A DNA stretch of 64,000 bases from Flavobacterium endoglycinae (GCF_017352115.1 NZ_CP071448.1:4066001-4130000); one strand, 5' to 3'; counted from the stretch's first letter, positions 33,901 through 42,981 are shown. Numbers and translations: made by a program. Notes: generated by a model not told the origin, from the sequence alone.

Positions 33901-34506
33901 TTATAAGTTTTTGAAAGTTTCTTCTAAATGTTTTGTGTAATTCTCTTTAAAGATAACGATATTTTCTGGTGTTGCGCCTTTTTCAACATCATGGAAATGA
34001 AATCCGTTTATGCGTTCCATTCCTGTGAATTTGTTCATTTTATGAAAACCAAACATTACGCCATCATCAACAGAAGTTTCGTCGAAGAATTCTTCTGGAA
34101 GGGTAAAAGCCGTAGCAGGCGCGTTCCAGCTTGTGGTAAGCATGTACTTACGTCCGTGTAGAAGTCCGCCAGTTCCGTAGTTGATATCAGGATTTACACG
34201 GCTTCTTCCGTCGCTTTTGTAGATTCCGTTGTTGTGTCCTTGGGTAAAAACATCGTCTATGTATTTCTTGAAAAGGTTTGGTAATTGAAACCACCAAACT
34301 GGTGTATGATAGATAATTAAATCTGCCCAAACGAATTTTTCTACTTCTTTTTGAAGGTCAATTTCGTCTTCTACATGAGTGGTTTTGATTTCGTAATTGT
34401 TGTTTTTAGATAGAAATTCTACTGTCCAGTCCTGAACGGTTTTGTTGAATTTTCCTCCTGAATGTGCGAATTTTTGTCCGCCGTTAATTATAAATATCTT
34501 TTTCAT
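33901..34506 (-). CDS. mdaB: NAD(P)H:quinone oxidoreductase MdaB-like flavoprotein
   Basis: 201 residues from Met at 34506; the longer frame to 34578 has an unlikely start. Flavodoxin-like fold: IFIINGGQKFAHSGGKFNK, YHTPVWWFQLPNLFKKYID, GHNNGIYKSDGRSR, LTTSWNAPATAF. It carries two electrons to quinones, avoiding semiquinone radicals. It precedes the ABM gene in a two-gene unit. Confidence 0.92.
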   Translation of the reverse strand: MKKIFIINGGQKFAHSGGKFNKTVQDWTVEFLSKNNNYEIKTTHVEDEIDLQKEVEKFVWADLIIYHTPVWWFQLPNLFKKYIDDVFTQGHNNGIYKSDGRSRVNPDINYGTGGLLHGRKYMLTTSWNAPATAFTLPEEFFDETSVDDGVMFGFHKMNKFTGMERINGFHFHDVEKGATPENIVIFKENYTKHLEETFKNL

Positions 34507-34535
34507 TTTAATTGTTCTTATGAAAACGGATGTGT

Positions 34536-34615
34536 GAGGGATAGAGGCGGTATCCTTTTGCGAAATGAAATGGAGCAAAAGATATAGCCGAAAGCCCGGT
34601 TCGCCGCGGCGAACA
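34536..34615 (+). ncRNA. conserved structured motif, copy C (candidate Flavo-1-like RNA)
   Basis: GAGGGATAGAGGCGGTATCC, TTTTGC, a loop, GCAAAAGATATAG and CCGAAAGCCCGG follow the layout of the copy at 10889-10980. The arms CTTTTGC/GCAAAAG pair. It is followed by the palindrome TTCGCCGCGGCGAA, much richer in G+C than its setting. It lies upstream of mdaB on the opposite strand. Confidence 0.4.
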
Positions 34616-34655
34616 CACCCAAATTATTTTTATGTTTTAAGTTTTTGAGATTGTT

Positions 34656-34790
34656 TTAACACATAGAAACATAGGTTTTTCTTTCTGGAAGGGAATTGAA
34701 AGAAACTAGTTTCTAACACATATTCTATGTGTGATTATTTAAGTGAAACGCCTTTGTAGACAAAGGAAATCTATGTTTCTATGTGTTTAA
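34656..34790. repeat. MITE-like element, copy 3
   Basis: TTAACACATAGAAACATAG (34656-34674) and CTATGTTTCTATGTGTTTAA (34771-34790) enclose AGAAACTAGTTTCTAACACA and GTGAAACGCCTTTG, in the same orientation as copies 1 and 2. It ends 4 bp before the aldo/keto reductase stop. Confidence 0.85.
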
Positions 34791-34794
34791 ATAT

Positions 34795-35781
34795 TTATTT
34801 TAGTTTAGAAATTGCCTGATTGATGAATTCCAATTCTGAAGCTGATAAATCAAAATCCATTGTTTTGGCGTTTGAAATGGCTTGTTCTGCGTTTCTTGCT
34901 CCTGCTAAAACTATTGCAATTCCTTTTTGTAAAGAGGTCCAGCGTAAAACTAATTGTGATAAACTTGCTTCTTTGGCATGTGCTAAAGACGTTAATTCTT
35001 CGACTAAAGTTTTTACTTTTTGAAGATCGAATTGACCGAAATAACCGTTTCTATGGTCGTTTTCTTTTAGTTTGCTGTCTGTGAAATATTTTCCGGTTAA
35101 TAAACCTCTTTCCATTGGACTGTAAGCTATGATTCCGATGTTTTTTGCTACGGTGAAAGGAATTAGTTCGTCTTCAATTTTGCGGTTCAGCATGCTGTAT
35201 GCCACTTGATTTGAAGCGATTTGAATTGTTTTTTGCGCTTCTTGAATTTGTGCAACGTTGTAATTACTTACTCCGAAAGCTCTAATTTTTCCTTGCTGAA
35301 TTAAACTTTCTGCTGCTTCCATTGTTTCAGAAATCGGAGTAGTAGAATCTGGCCAGTGAATTTGAAGTAAATCAATGTAATCGGTTTGAAGACGTTTTAG
35401 GCTTTCCTCAACTTCTTTAATTACATTTGCTTTTGATGAATATTTGTAAATCGGAACTTTTTTACCGTTGTCATCAGCATCAAAAAAGAAATCGCCTTTT
35501 CCGTTGTTGCTTCCGTCCCAAACCAAACCAAATTTGGTAAGCAATTGAATTTTAGAGCGATCTTGACTTTTAATGGCTTCTCCAATCATTTCTTCGCTTA
35601 AACCAAATCCGTAAAAAGGAGCAGTGTCAATTGTAGTTACGCCGTGGTCAATTGAAGCATGGATGGAGTCGATTGAATCCTTCTTTTCTGTTCCACCCCA
35701 CATAGTTCCACCAATCGCAAAAGCACCGTAAGTAATGGTTGATAATTCCAATTCTGAGCTGCCTAATTTTCTATATTCCAT
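34795..35781 (-). CDS. aldo/keto reductase
   Basis: 328 residues, NADPH-dependent (beta/alpha)8 barrel. The catalytic tetrad is visible: Asp52 (IDTAPFYG), Tyr57, Lys83 (LLTKFGL) and His142 (LQIHWPDS). The phosphate-binding end LAGARNAEQ and the block GVSNYNVAQI fit the family. Substrate unknown; relatives reduce sugars and aldehydes. It is divergent from the AraC regulator, which may control it. Confidence 0.94.
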   Translation of the reverse strand: MEYRKLGSSELELSTITYGAFAIGGTMWGGTEKKDSIDSIHASIDHGVTTIDTAPFYGFGLSEEMIGEAIKSQDRSKIQLLTKFGLVWDGSNNGKGDFFFDADDNGKKVPIYKYSSKANVIKEVEESLKRLQTDYIDLLQIHWPDSTTPISETMEAAESLIQQGKIRAFGVSNYNVAQIQEAQKTIQIASNQVAYSMLNRKIEDELIPFTVAKNIGIIAYSPMERGLLTGKYFTDSKLKENDHRNGYFGQFDLQKVKTLVEELTSLAHAKEASLSQLVLRWTSLQKGIAIVLAGARNAEQAISNAKTMDFDLSASELEFINQAISKLK

Positions 35782-35897
35782 GATAGTGATTTTTTCTGTT
35801 TAAAATTGATGAGGCAAAATTATACTGTTTTTAAGATTCTTATTTGGTATATATTTGTCTTTTTTAGGTATATTTGCATCTTCAAATAAATAGGATT

Positions 35898-36743
35898 ATG
35901 AAAAAAGAAAACTTATATGAGCCGTTTACAGTTTCTTTTGAAACGCTTAGTGAATATCCAGATGTGGGAGATCGTCATAATTTTTTTGAATTAGTTTATA
36001 TTCTGGAAGGAACAGGAAGACAGTGTATTAACAAAAATATTTTTGAATATGATCCGGGGCATTTGTTTTTATTGACGCCTGAGGATTGTCATAATTTTAC
36101 GATTGAAACCGAAACGAAATTCTTCTTTTTAAGGTTCAATGATATTTATTTGAAAAATTCGAGTTTGCAGAATGAAAATATTCAGCGCTTGGAATATATT
36201 CTTCAAAATGCCAATCATCAGCCGGGTTGTATCTTGAAAAATGATCCTGATAAATGTTTGGTAAAAGTGATGATTGAAGCGATTTGTCGTGAACATCAGG
36301 ATAAAGATGTGTATAATCAGGAATTGATTCAGCAGTTGGTCAATACGCTGATTATTATTGTGGCGAGAAATATTGCGAAATATCTTCCGGAACAAGTAAC
36401 GATAAATACGGAAGCTAAAGCAATGGATATTCTGCAGTATATTCAGAATAATATTTATTATCCAGAAAAGATTAAGGCGGAATCTATAAGTGATTATTTC
36501 GGAATTTCGAATACGTATTTAGGTCGCTATTTCAAAAAACATGCAAGCGAAACGATGCAACAATACATCAGCAATTATAAAACAAAACTGATTGAACATC
36601 GTTTGCAATTCAGTGATAAGCGTATTAATGAAATTGCTTATGAGTTTGGTTTTACGGATGAAAGCCACTTTAATAAATTCTTTAAAAAACAAAAAGGAAA
36701 TAGTCCGTCTGAATTTAGAAAGACAATTCGATTGAGCGCTTAG
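35898..36743 (+). CDS. AraC-family transcriptional regulator
   Basis: 281 residues from Met at 35898; an upstream ATG at 35874 adds 8 weak residues. The N-terminal cupin (FELVYILEGTGRQCINKN, PGHLFLLTPEDCHNF) should bind a small ligand. The C-terminus has two helix-turn-helix motifs (ESISDYFGISNTYLGRYFKK and INEIAYEFGFTDESHFNKFF). It is divergent from the aldo/keto reductase, a common AraC target layout. The gene is followed by a half copy of the GCCACGAATTC repeat. Confidence 0.93.
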   Translation: MKKENLYEPFTVSFETLSEYPDVGDRHNFFELVYILEGTGRQCINKNIFEYDPGHLFLLTPEDCHNFTIETETKFFFLRFNDIYLKNSSLQNENIQRLEYILQNANHQPGCILKNDPDKCLVKVMIEAICREHQDKDVYNQELIQQLVNTLIIIVARNIAKYLPEQVTINTEAKAMDILQYIQNNIYYPEKIKAESISDYFGISNTYLGRYFKKHASETMQQYISNYKTKLIEHRLQFSDKRINEIAYEFGFTDESHFNKFFKKQKGNSPSEFRKTIRLSA

Positions 36744-36753
36744 TTTTTTTTTA

Positions 36754-36776
36754 GCCACGAATTCACGAATTTATTT
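36754..36776. repeat. GCCACGAATTC element, left half only (copy f)
   Basis: GCCACGAATTCACGAATTT directly after the AraC stop, with a weak right arm (TTTCACGAATAG near 36806). An AAATCTGC-type repeat follows to about 36895. Confidence 0.65.
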
Positions 36777-36957
36777 GTACACAATAAGAGTAGTAAATGA
36801 TTAATTTCACGAATAGTTAGCTATATTATTTAAGCGGATTTTAAATAGATTAAAAAGAGAAAAAATAAATCTGCTAAATCTACGAGCGAAAAAAATAAAA
36901 AATCGGTAAAAAATTCGCGTTTTCGCAAAGCGAATCTGTTTTATCCGCCTGCTTTTT

Positions 36958-37719
36958 TTAGATAATCTTTTTAATTACCCGAAGTTTGTGAGTGTGTTTG
37001 TTTAATTCGGGATTGTAAATTCCGGTGTGGTCCAAACGGTCAATGCGGACTTTTCCACTTGCGTGAATGATGTAATTATTGTCCATAATGATGCCTACGT
37101 GGGTAATATTTCCTTCATCATTATCAAAGAAAGCCAAATCGCCTGGTTCACATTCTTCAATAAAACTTAACGGATCTCCTTCAAGTGCCTGCTGTGATGC
37201 ATCGCGATGAATTTTATAACCGTTTAACTTATAAACCATTTGGGTGAAACCAGAACAATCAATACCAAAAGGTGTTTTTCCACCCCATAAGTAAGGAGCA
37301 TTCAAATACATAAAAGCCGTTTTGATTAAGCCACTCTTCGGTTTTATACCGCTGGTTTTGGTGCCTTCGAAATCAAAGTTTGAAATATTAATTTCGTTAT
37401 TGTTTAAAAACGATAAGGAAGCTCCAAGCGGAATTGGAAGTAATAAATTATTAGGAGCTGTGATATAATCGATTAAGTCGGCATTTAAAATAATTGCTTC
37501 TTTGCTTAAAAGATTAAACTGCTCTTTGGTAATTTCCTGAATTTGTTTAGAATCAATCCAGCCTTCGTAATCATCAAATTGAATTCTGATTTTAGCCCAT
37601 TGATTATGGCGTTCTAATATTTCAACATGTTCGCCAAATAAAAGCTGTGTGACAATTTCACTTCTATCGCTGGCTTCGGCTCGAACGGGTACTATGGCTA
37701 AATTGCAAATTCCAAACAT
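36958..37719 (-). CDS. NlpC/P60 endopeptidase with SH3-like domains (YkfC type)
   Basis: 253 residues. N-terminal SH3b-like segments (about 8-60 and 75-120) precede an NlpC/P60 domain with catalytic Cys155 (GIDCSGF), His207 (THVGII) and His219 (YIIHASG). YkfC-type enzymes cut gamma-D-Glu-diaminopimelate bonds in cell-wall peptides, often in the cytoplasm. No clear signal peptide is visible, which agrees with a recycling role. It lies downstream of the thiolase gene, with the terminator between them. Confidence 0.92.
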   Translation of the reverse strand: MFGICNLAIVPVRAEASDRSEIVTQLLFGEHVEILERHNQWAKIRIQFDDYEGWIDSKQIQEITKEQFNLLSKEAIILNADLIDYITAPNNLLLPIPLGASLSFLNNNEINISNFDFEGTKTSGIKPKSGLIKTAFMYLNAPYLWGGKTPFGIDCSGFTQMVYKLNGYKIHRDASQQALEGDPLSFIEECEPGDLAFFDNDEGNITHVGIIMDNNYIIHASGKVRIDRLDHTGIYNPELNKHTHKLRVIKKII

Positions 37720-37740
37720 CTAAGGAAATTTATTAGTTGA

Positions 37741-37774
37741 AAATCAGGAGTTATAGGTATAACTCCTGATTTTT
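37741..37774 (-). terminator. intrinsic terminator of the thiolase gene
   Basis: AAATCAGGAGTTATA and TATAACTCCTGATTT pair perfectly. A/T runs on both sides let it work on either strand; it lies just past the thiolase stop. Confidence 0.85.
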
Positions 37775-37786
37775 TAAGATATTGTT

Positions 37787-38965
37787 TTAAGCTCTTTCGA
37801 TAACAATTGCTGATGCACCACCACCGCCATTGCAAATGGCAGCAGCTCCGGTTTTTGCATTGTTTTGTTCTAAAACATTCAGTAAAGTTACGATAATACG
37901 TGCTCCAGAAGCTCCAAGAGGATGTCCTAAAGAAACTGCGCCACCATTTACGTTTACTTTATCGTTATCAAGGTTTAGTATTTTTGAATTGGCTAATCCA
38001 ACAACAGAGAAAGCTTCATTGAATTCGAAGAAATCAACATCTGAAATTGAAATTCCTGCTTTGTCTAACGCTTTTGGTAACGCTTTTGCTGGACTTGTTG
38101 TAAACCATTTTGGTTCCTGTGCAGCATCTGCATAGCCTTTTATGTAAGCTAGAGGTTTTAGCCCTAAAGCGCTTGCTTTTTCTTCAGACATTAAAACTAA
38201 AGCAGCAGCTCCGTCATTGATTGTTGAAGCGTTTGCAGCAGTTACGGTTCCGTCTTTTGTAAAAACAGGACTTAAAGACGGAATTTTATCTAATTTTACA
38301 TTAGTGTATTCTTCGTCTTTAGAAAAAATGATTGGTTCACCACGTCTTTGCGGCACTTCAACAGGAACCACTTCGTTGTCGAATTTTCCAGCGTCCCAAG
38401 CTTTTGCACTTCTTTCATACGATTGAATGGCGAAAGCGTCTTGTTCTTCACGGCTGATTTTGTATTCAGATGCACATAAGTCAGCGCAAACTCCCATTGC
38501 GTTGTTGTCGTAAGCATCTGTCAAACCATCTTTCTGCATTCCGTCAAGCATAGTTGCTGGACCAAATTTGTTTCCGGCACGCATTTGTACGTAGTGAGGA
38601 ATCAAGCTCATGCTTTCCATTCCGCCCGCTATTACAATTTCAGCGTCGCCGCATGCGATTGCTTGTGCAGCGAACATTACAGCTTTCATTCCAGAGGCAC
38701 AGACTTTGTTTACTGTTGTGGCAGCAACTTCTTCTGATAATCCGGCGAATAATGCAGCTTGGCGTGCTGGTGCTTGTCCAACTCCGGCCTGAATTACATT
38801 CCCCATGAAAACTTCATCCACTAATTTTGGGTCTAGGTTAATTTTTGAAAGGGCTCCTTTTATAGCAGCAGCGCCTAATTTTGGTGCAGGTACAGTAGAT
38901 AACCCGCCCATGAAACTTCCGATAGGTGTTCTAACGGCAGAAACGATAACAACTCTTTTGTTCAT
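37787..38965 (-). CDS. acetyl-CoA C-acyltransferase (thiolase)
   Basis: 392 residues, standard thiolase length. Catalytic residues are Cys89 (VNKVCASGMKA), the His in NGGAVSLGHPLGASGAR and the C-terminal Cys in AAICNGGGGASA. It either condenses two acetyl-CoA or cleaves 3-ketoacyl-CoA; the sequence alone does not settle AtoB versus FadA. It stands as a single gene with its own terminator. Confidence 0.96.
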   Translation of the reverse strand: MNKRVVIVSAVRTPIGSFMGGLSTVPAPKLGAAAIKGALSKINLDPKLVDEVFMGNVIQAGVGQAPARQAALFAGLSEEVAATTVNKVCASGMKAVMFAAQAIACGDAEIVIAGGMESMSLIPHYVQMRAGNKFGPATMLDGMQKDGLTDAYDNNAMGVCADLCASEYKISREEQDAFAIQSYERSAKAWDAGKFDNEVVPVEVPQRRGEPIIFSKDEEYTNVKLDKIPSLSPVFTKDGTVTAANASTINDGAAALVLMSEEKASALGLKPLAYIKGYADAAQEPKWFTTSPAKALPKALDKAGISISDVDFFEFNEAFSVVGLANSKILNLDNDKVNVNGGAVSLGHPLGASGARIIVTLLNVLEQNNAKTGAAAICNGGGGASAIVIERA

Positions 38966-39141
38966 TTTCTGTTTAATAATAGTTAGTAAGCAAATTTACT
39001 GTTTATTTGAATAAATTCAAATTTTGTGTTGAATAGGGTAGATTTTAAATTTAAGGTGAAATTTTTGTTAATTCTATTCGTTTGATTGTGAAGCGTTTTA
39101 AAAAAAAGATGCAAAAAAGTTTAAAAAAAGCGCAAAAATAG
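38966..39141. other. spacer upstream of the tRNA cluster
   Basis: AT-rich, no gene seen. It separates the divergent thiolase gene from the tRNA promoter. Confidence 0.5.
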
Positions 39142-39172
39142 TTGTGAGAAATAGAATGTTGTTATACATTTG
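39142..39172 (+). promoter_or_regulatory. tRNA operon promoter (TTG -N20- TACATTTG)
   Basis: TTG at 39142-39144 and TACATTTG at 39165-39172 fit the Bacteroidota sigma-A consensus (-33 TTG, -7 TAnnTTTG). The tRNA-Ser gene starts 34 nt after the -7 box. Confidence 0.75.
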
Positions 39173-39205
39173 CAACCGCAAAACGGGAAGCAATTCCTTG
39201 AGCAA

Positions 39206-39289
39206 GGAGAGGTGCCAGAGCGGTAATGGAGCAGATTGCTAATCTGTCGACGGGTAACCGTCGCCAGGGTTCGAGTCCCTGTCTCTCCG
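39206..39289 (+). tRNA. tRNA-Ser (GCT)
   Basis: Acceptor GGAGAGG/TCTCTCC, anticodon loop TTGCTAA, variable arm GACGGGTAACCGTC typical of class II tRNA, T loop TTCGAGT. CCA is not encoded. Confidence 0.97.
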
Positions 39290-39303
39290 CTTAAATTTTG
39301 CCT

Positions 39304-39378
39304 CGGGGTGTAGCGTAGCCCGGTTATCGCGCCTGCTTTGGGAGCAGGAGGCCGCAGGTTCGAATCCTGCCACCCCGA
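39304..39378 (+). tRNA. tRNA-Pro (TGG)
   Basis: Acceptor CGGGGTG/CACCCCG, anticodon loop TTTGGGA in stem CCTGC/GCAGG, T arm GCAGG-TTCGAAT-CCTGC. CCA is not encoded. Confidence 0.97.
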
Positions 39379-39393
39379 CTACACTAAAATAAT

Positions 39394-39467
<74 letters not shown>

Positions 39468-39468
39468 C

Positions 39469-39501
39469 AAAAAGCCACTCAAATCGAGTGGCTTTTTTGT
39501 T
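39469..39501 (+). terminator. intrinsic terminator of the tRNA cluster
   Basis: AAAAAGCCACTC-AAATC-GAGTGGCTTTTTT, a perfect 12-bp stem ending in T6, directly after tRNA-Arg. Confidence 0.92.
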
Positions 39502-39583
39502 TTTACGCGATCTAGCTCTTTTTTATTATTTAATTGAGTTTAGAATTGTATTTTTATAGTAACTTTTCTAATACCACAAATCA

Positions 39584-40375
39584 ATGGAATCTCTTATATT
39601 AAAATATAAATGTTTAGGAATTACTGATGTATTGCATTACGAGAAATTCAATTTGATTTCTATAAGCCACCATTCGACAAAAATTGAAGGGTCTACTTTA
39701 ACAGAATTGGAAACCCAAATTCTGTTAGATAATGGTTTAACTCCCAAAGGAAAACCTATTAATGATACTTTGATGGTGACAGATCATTTTAAAGCACTTC
39801 ATTTTATTATTGATAAAGCTAAAAACCAAGTTTCTATTACTACAGATTTGGTTAAAGAAATTAATTCTTACGTCATGAAAAGTACAGGAGGTATTTACAA
39901 TACTATTTTAAGAGAAGTAGATGCCAGTAAAGGAATGTTTAGAAAAGGAAATGTTACCGCAGGAGTTTCTTATTTTCCCAATTATGATAAGGTTGAGAGA
40001 TTAACTAATGAATTGACTAAATTTATCAATGCTAAAATGAGTGATAATTTGACAATTGATGAAAAATTGTATTTATCATTTGATGCACATTTTAATCTAG
40101 TAAGTATTCATCCATTTTATGATGGTAATGGAAGAACGTCAAGATTACTTATGAATTATATTCAAGCTTTTTACGATCTGCCACTCGCCATTGTGAACAG
40201 TGAAGATAAACAAGAATATATCCAAGCGTTAATTGATACTCGAAAAGAAGATAATATTCAGATTTTTAGAGATTTTATGAGAAATCAATATGAGCGATAC
40301 CTTTTAAACGAAATCAAAAAGTTTGAAGATGGTTTTTCATCAAATTCAAATAAAGGATTTAGTTTTCTTTTTTGA
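39584..40375 (+). CDS. Fic-family protein (class II, with inhibitory helix)
   Basis: 263 residues. The Fic core HPFYDGNGRTSR has catalytic His176; it transfers AMP or a related group to target proteins. An inhibitory motif S-x3-E-G (residues 31-36, STKIEG) lies in the N-terminus, so it can hold itself inactive without a separate antitoxin. It stands alone just after the tRNA cluster, a usual landing place of mobile DNA, but no integrase is near. The target is unknown. Confidence 0.93.
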   Translation: MESLILKYKCLGITDVLHYEKFNLISISHHSTKIEGSTLTELETQILLDNGLTPKGKPINDTLMVTDHFKALHFIIDKAKNQVSITTDLVKEINSYVMKSTGGIYNTILREVDASKGMFRKGNVTAGVSYFPNYDKVERLTNELTKFINAKMSDNLTIDEKLYLSFDAHFNLVSIHPFYDGNGRTSRLLMNYIQAFYDLPLAIVNSEDKQEYIQALIDTRKEDNIQIFRDFMRNQYERYLLNEIKKFEDGFSSNSNKGFSFLF

Positions 40376-40406
40376 GGGACTTTTCTAATTTAGTTTTTAA
40401 ACAACT

Positions 40407-41183
40407 TCATCTTTTTGCTGCTGCCCAGAAAATAGAATTTCGAAGCAGAGTAGTGTAAACTTCATTTTCAAACAATTCGGGAGCGTGTCCCATAAAAATA
40501 TAGACATTTTTGGAGGCAAAATGATCATTTGTCCACACTACAGGATGATCGCCCATTTTTATCTTTGAATCCGGTTCATAAGTCGATTCATCTACTGAAG
40601 CCAAAACCTGAACATTCTCTCGCGGACTTTTGTCATAGGTATACCATTCTTCTTTTTGAACCAGAAAATCTGCGGGAATACCTTTCATAACAGGGTGAAG
40701 TTTATCTTCTACATGAACTTTCCCACTTGCAAAATCCGGAATGTAATTGACAAATCGAATACCGCCCATAAAATCAGAAAACCATTTCCACATTGGATAC
40801 CCATCAAATTCTCCCAATAAAGTGGCATGATGCAATCCAACCCAGCCGCCTTTTCCGCTGTTTATATAATTTTGAAAAGCCTGCATCGATTCTTCGCTCC
40901 AAGTATAAGGAGGATAATCGAGTTGTATAAAAACCTGATATTGCTTTAAAAGTTTTTCATTTATAGTTTTAGTATTTTCAATGTAATCAATTGTAAAACT
41001 GCTGTCGGTAGCGAGTTTGTTCAGCCACGGTTTTGCCGCTTTCGTAAAAGCTAAATGGTGTCCGCCATTTTCGTATAAAACTAAAGCTTTAAAACGTGAT
41101 TTTTTTGTTTTTTGAGCCAGACAATCTACCTGCAAAAAGCAATTTAAAAACAGTAAAGAAACTAGCAGTATTAAATTTTTCAT
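40407..41183 (-). CDS. ThuA-like exported protein
   Basis: 258 residues from Met at 41183 with a signal peptide (MKNLILLVSLLFLNCFLQVDCLAQ); the longer frame upstream overlaps the GH9 gene and is not used. The domain is ThuA (trehalose utilisation) type: ALVLYENGGHHLAF, GGWVGLHHATLLGEF, YIPDFASGKVHVED, GDHPVVWTNDH, VYIFMGHAPELFEN. Related Bacteroidota genes often accompany sugar hydrolases and are thought to act on sugars in the periplasm. It follows the GH9 gene by 25 nt. Confidence 0.9.
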   Translation of the reverse strand: MKNLILLVSLLFLNCFLQVDCLAQKTKKSRFKALVLYENGGHHLAFTKAAKPWLNKLATDSSFTIDYIENTKTINEKLLKQYQVFIQLDYPPYTWSEESMQAFQNYINSGKGGWVGLHHATLLGEFDGYPMWKWFSDFMGGIRFVNYIPDFASGKVHVEDKLHPVMKGIPADFLVQKEEWYTYDKSPRENVQVLASVDESTYEPDSKIKMGDHPVVWTNDHFASKNVYIFMGHAPELFENEVYTTLLRNSIFWAAAKR

Positions 41184-41208
41184 GTAATTGTTTTTTAAAT
41201 ATTTCAAA

Positions 41209-42981
41209 TTACGGTTCGACAGTTGCTGTAATGGCTTGTAAAAACCAAGCCGAATGCGGAATCCATTGTTCTGTCCAGCGCCATTCATCATTTCCTTCTA
41301 CATCCATCTTAAAATCAATTCCAGAGCCGTCTGGATTTCCTTCTTTTCCAGTAACTCCATTTGAAATACCACCTTTTTCGGAGCCATGTCCGTAATTAGA
41401 ATGCATGTAAGGAACGTTTTTTTCTCCAAATTCATACATAAAACACACCGAATACGGATTACAGCCTAAAATCCAAGAAAGCTGCTGCGAAGCAAATAGG
41501 TCTAATGATTTTTTGGTGCTGTCGTTCTTTTTGAAAGATAAAACTTTTGCACCTTCAACGGCTGCCGTCGAAAGAGAAGCTAATCGGGCATTTTCGCCCT
41601 GCCACCACCAGCCGGTTTCATTTTCATGCGGAATAAAAAATCCATCTTTAATTTTGCCTTGAAATAAAAAGCTTTGTCTCGCATATCCAAACGGATTGCT
41701 GACATTGTTTGTAACGGCTAAATTATAATCTAAAGCTTTTTTGATAACCATTGTAGCGGCGTTTCTTTCTTTGGTGTCCGTTTCTTTTTTCAAGTAACGG
41801 GTTAAAGTCACTACAGGTAAACCGGCATCTGCAGCATGCCAAAACGGACGATTGCCATCATTGCTTTTAAACCAGCCTTTATCAGTCATTCTGTTTTCGA
41901 GTTTGTGCGCCCATTTTCGAGATTCTTCTTTGTAGAAATTATCATTCGTGGCGATCCATAATTCGGTTGCTCCCATTAAGGCACAATATTCATCGATGAT
42001 GTTTTCTTTTCCGTCATCGTCATATTTGGTGTTGTATTTTAAAAGATGGGCATAAGCACGTTTGGCTCCGTCGAGATATTGCTGAGAGGTAAATTCGCCG
42101 TTTTTCTTCCATTGTGAAATTCGGGCGAGAGCCGCAATTGCCATTCCTGCGCCTTCGCGAAAAGCACTCTGATATTCATCTGTAGTTACGCTGTTGGCAT
42201 GTAGTCCCACAATTCTTCTAGCTGCAGGATTTTTATCAAAATAGCTGAAAACTATCATATAAAAATAATCTTCATCAGATAAACATCTCATCATGTAATC
42301 AGCGCCCCAAAGCGCTTCGTTATCTAATGAATCTTTTATGTTCCATTGTACGAGTTTTTTTGAAATGGTTTCAGAAGTATTAATAAGCGACCAAGTTACC
42401 AAAGGGGTCTGCTGCGGCGATACAAAATTGGCATATGCGAGATGCGAAAAGTATTTGCTTACATCACCAGATGCATCGCACCATCCGCCACGTACATCGA
42501 CTTTTTTTGTGCTTCCGTACAAAAGAATGTTTTTATCAGCTTCAAGTTCTTCTGGTGTGTTGGCTCTTTGTTTGTTGTAATAATGTACAATCGAAGAAAT
42601 AGTTCGTTTTGCCAATATATTTTCTTCAATAGAAAAAGTGGCTGAACTATAAGTTTGATTGGCAATTTTTATCTTGATTTTGTAATTTCCGGGTGTTTGG
42701 AAAGATGAAAAATCGGCTTTGAAAAATAATTTTCCAGGCTTCCATTCGTCTATACTTTCGGGAGAACCAACGGCAGCGTTAAAAACAGCTTTTTGAGATG
42801 AAATATCAATAATATCAAAAGTTGTATTTGGCAGTTTGCTATCATATTCTATTAAAGCAATTTTGGGACTTTTGGGATCGAAACCAATTTGATTGACATA
42901 AATAGAAGGCTGACTATACGCAAATACAGAAATTAAAAAAACTACTGCCAGAAATTTTAATGGTGTACCGGTTTTTACCAT
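41209..42981 (-). CDS. glycoside hydrolase family 9 beta-glucanase with CelD_N domain
   Basis: 590 residues. Signal peptide to about residue 23, N-terminal Ig-like CelD_N domain (about 25-118: YVNQIGFDPKSPKIALI), then the (alpha/alpha)6 GH9 catalytic domain. Catalytic residues are Asp169/Asp173 in GGWCDASGD and Glu571 in RWTEQW near the C-terminus. It cuts beta-1,4-glucans or related oligosaccharides in the periplasm or outside. It is followed by the ThuA gene in one unit, a small sugar-utilisation locus without SusC/D. Confidence 0.92.
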   Translation of the reverse strand: MVKTGTPLKFLAVVFLISVFAYSQPSIYVNQIGFDPKSPKIALIEYDSKLPNTTFDIIDISSQKAVFNAAVGSPESIDEWKPGKLFFKADFSSFQTPGNYKIKIKIANQTYSSATFSIEENILAKRTISSIVHYYNKQRANTPEELEADKNILLYGSTKKVDVRGGWCDASGDVSKYFSHLAYANFVSPQQTPLVTWSLINTSETISKKLVQWNIKDSLDNEALWGADYMMRCLSDEDYFYMIVFSYFDKNPAARRIVGLHANSVTTDEYQSAFREGAGMAIAALARISQWKKNGEFTSQQYLDGAKRAYAHLLKYNTKYDDDGKENIIDEYCALMGATELWIATNDNFYKEESRKWAHKLENRMTDKGWFKSNDGNRPFWHAADAGLPVVTLTRYLKKETDTKERNAATMVIKKALDYNLAVTNNVSNPFGYARQSFLFQGKIKDGFFIPHENETGWWWQGENARLASLSTAAVEGAKVLSFKKNDSTKKSLDLFASQQLSWILGCNPYSVCFMYEFGEKNVPYMHSNYGHGSEKGGISNGVTGKEGNPDGSGIDFKMDVEGNDEWRWTEQWIPHSAWFLQAITATVEP

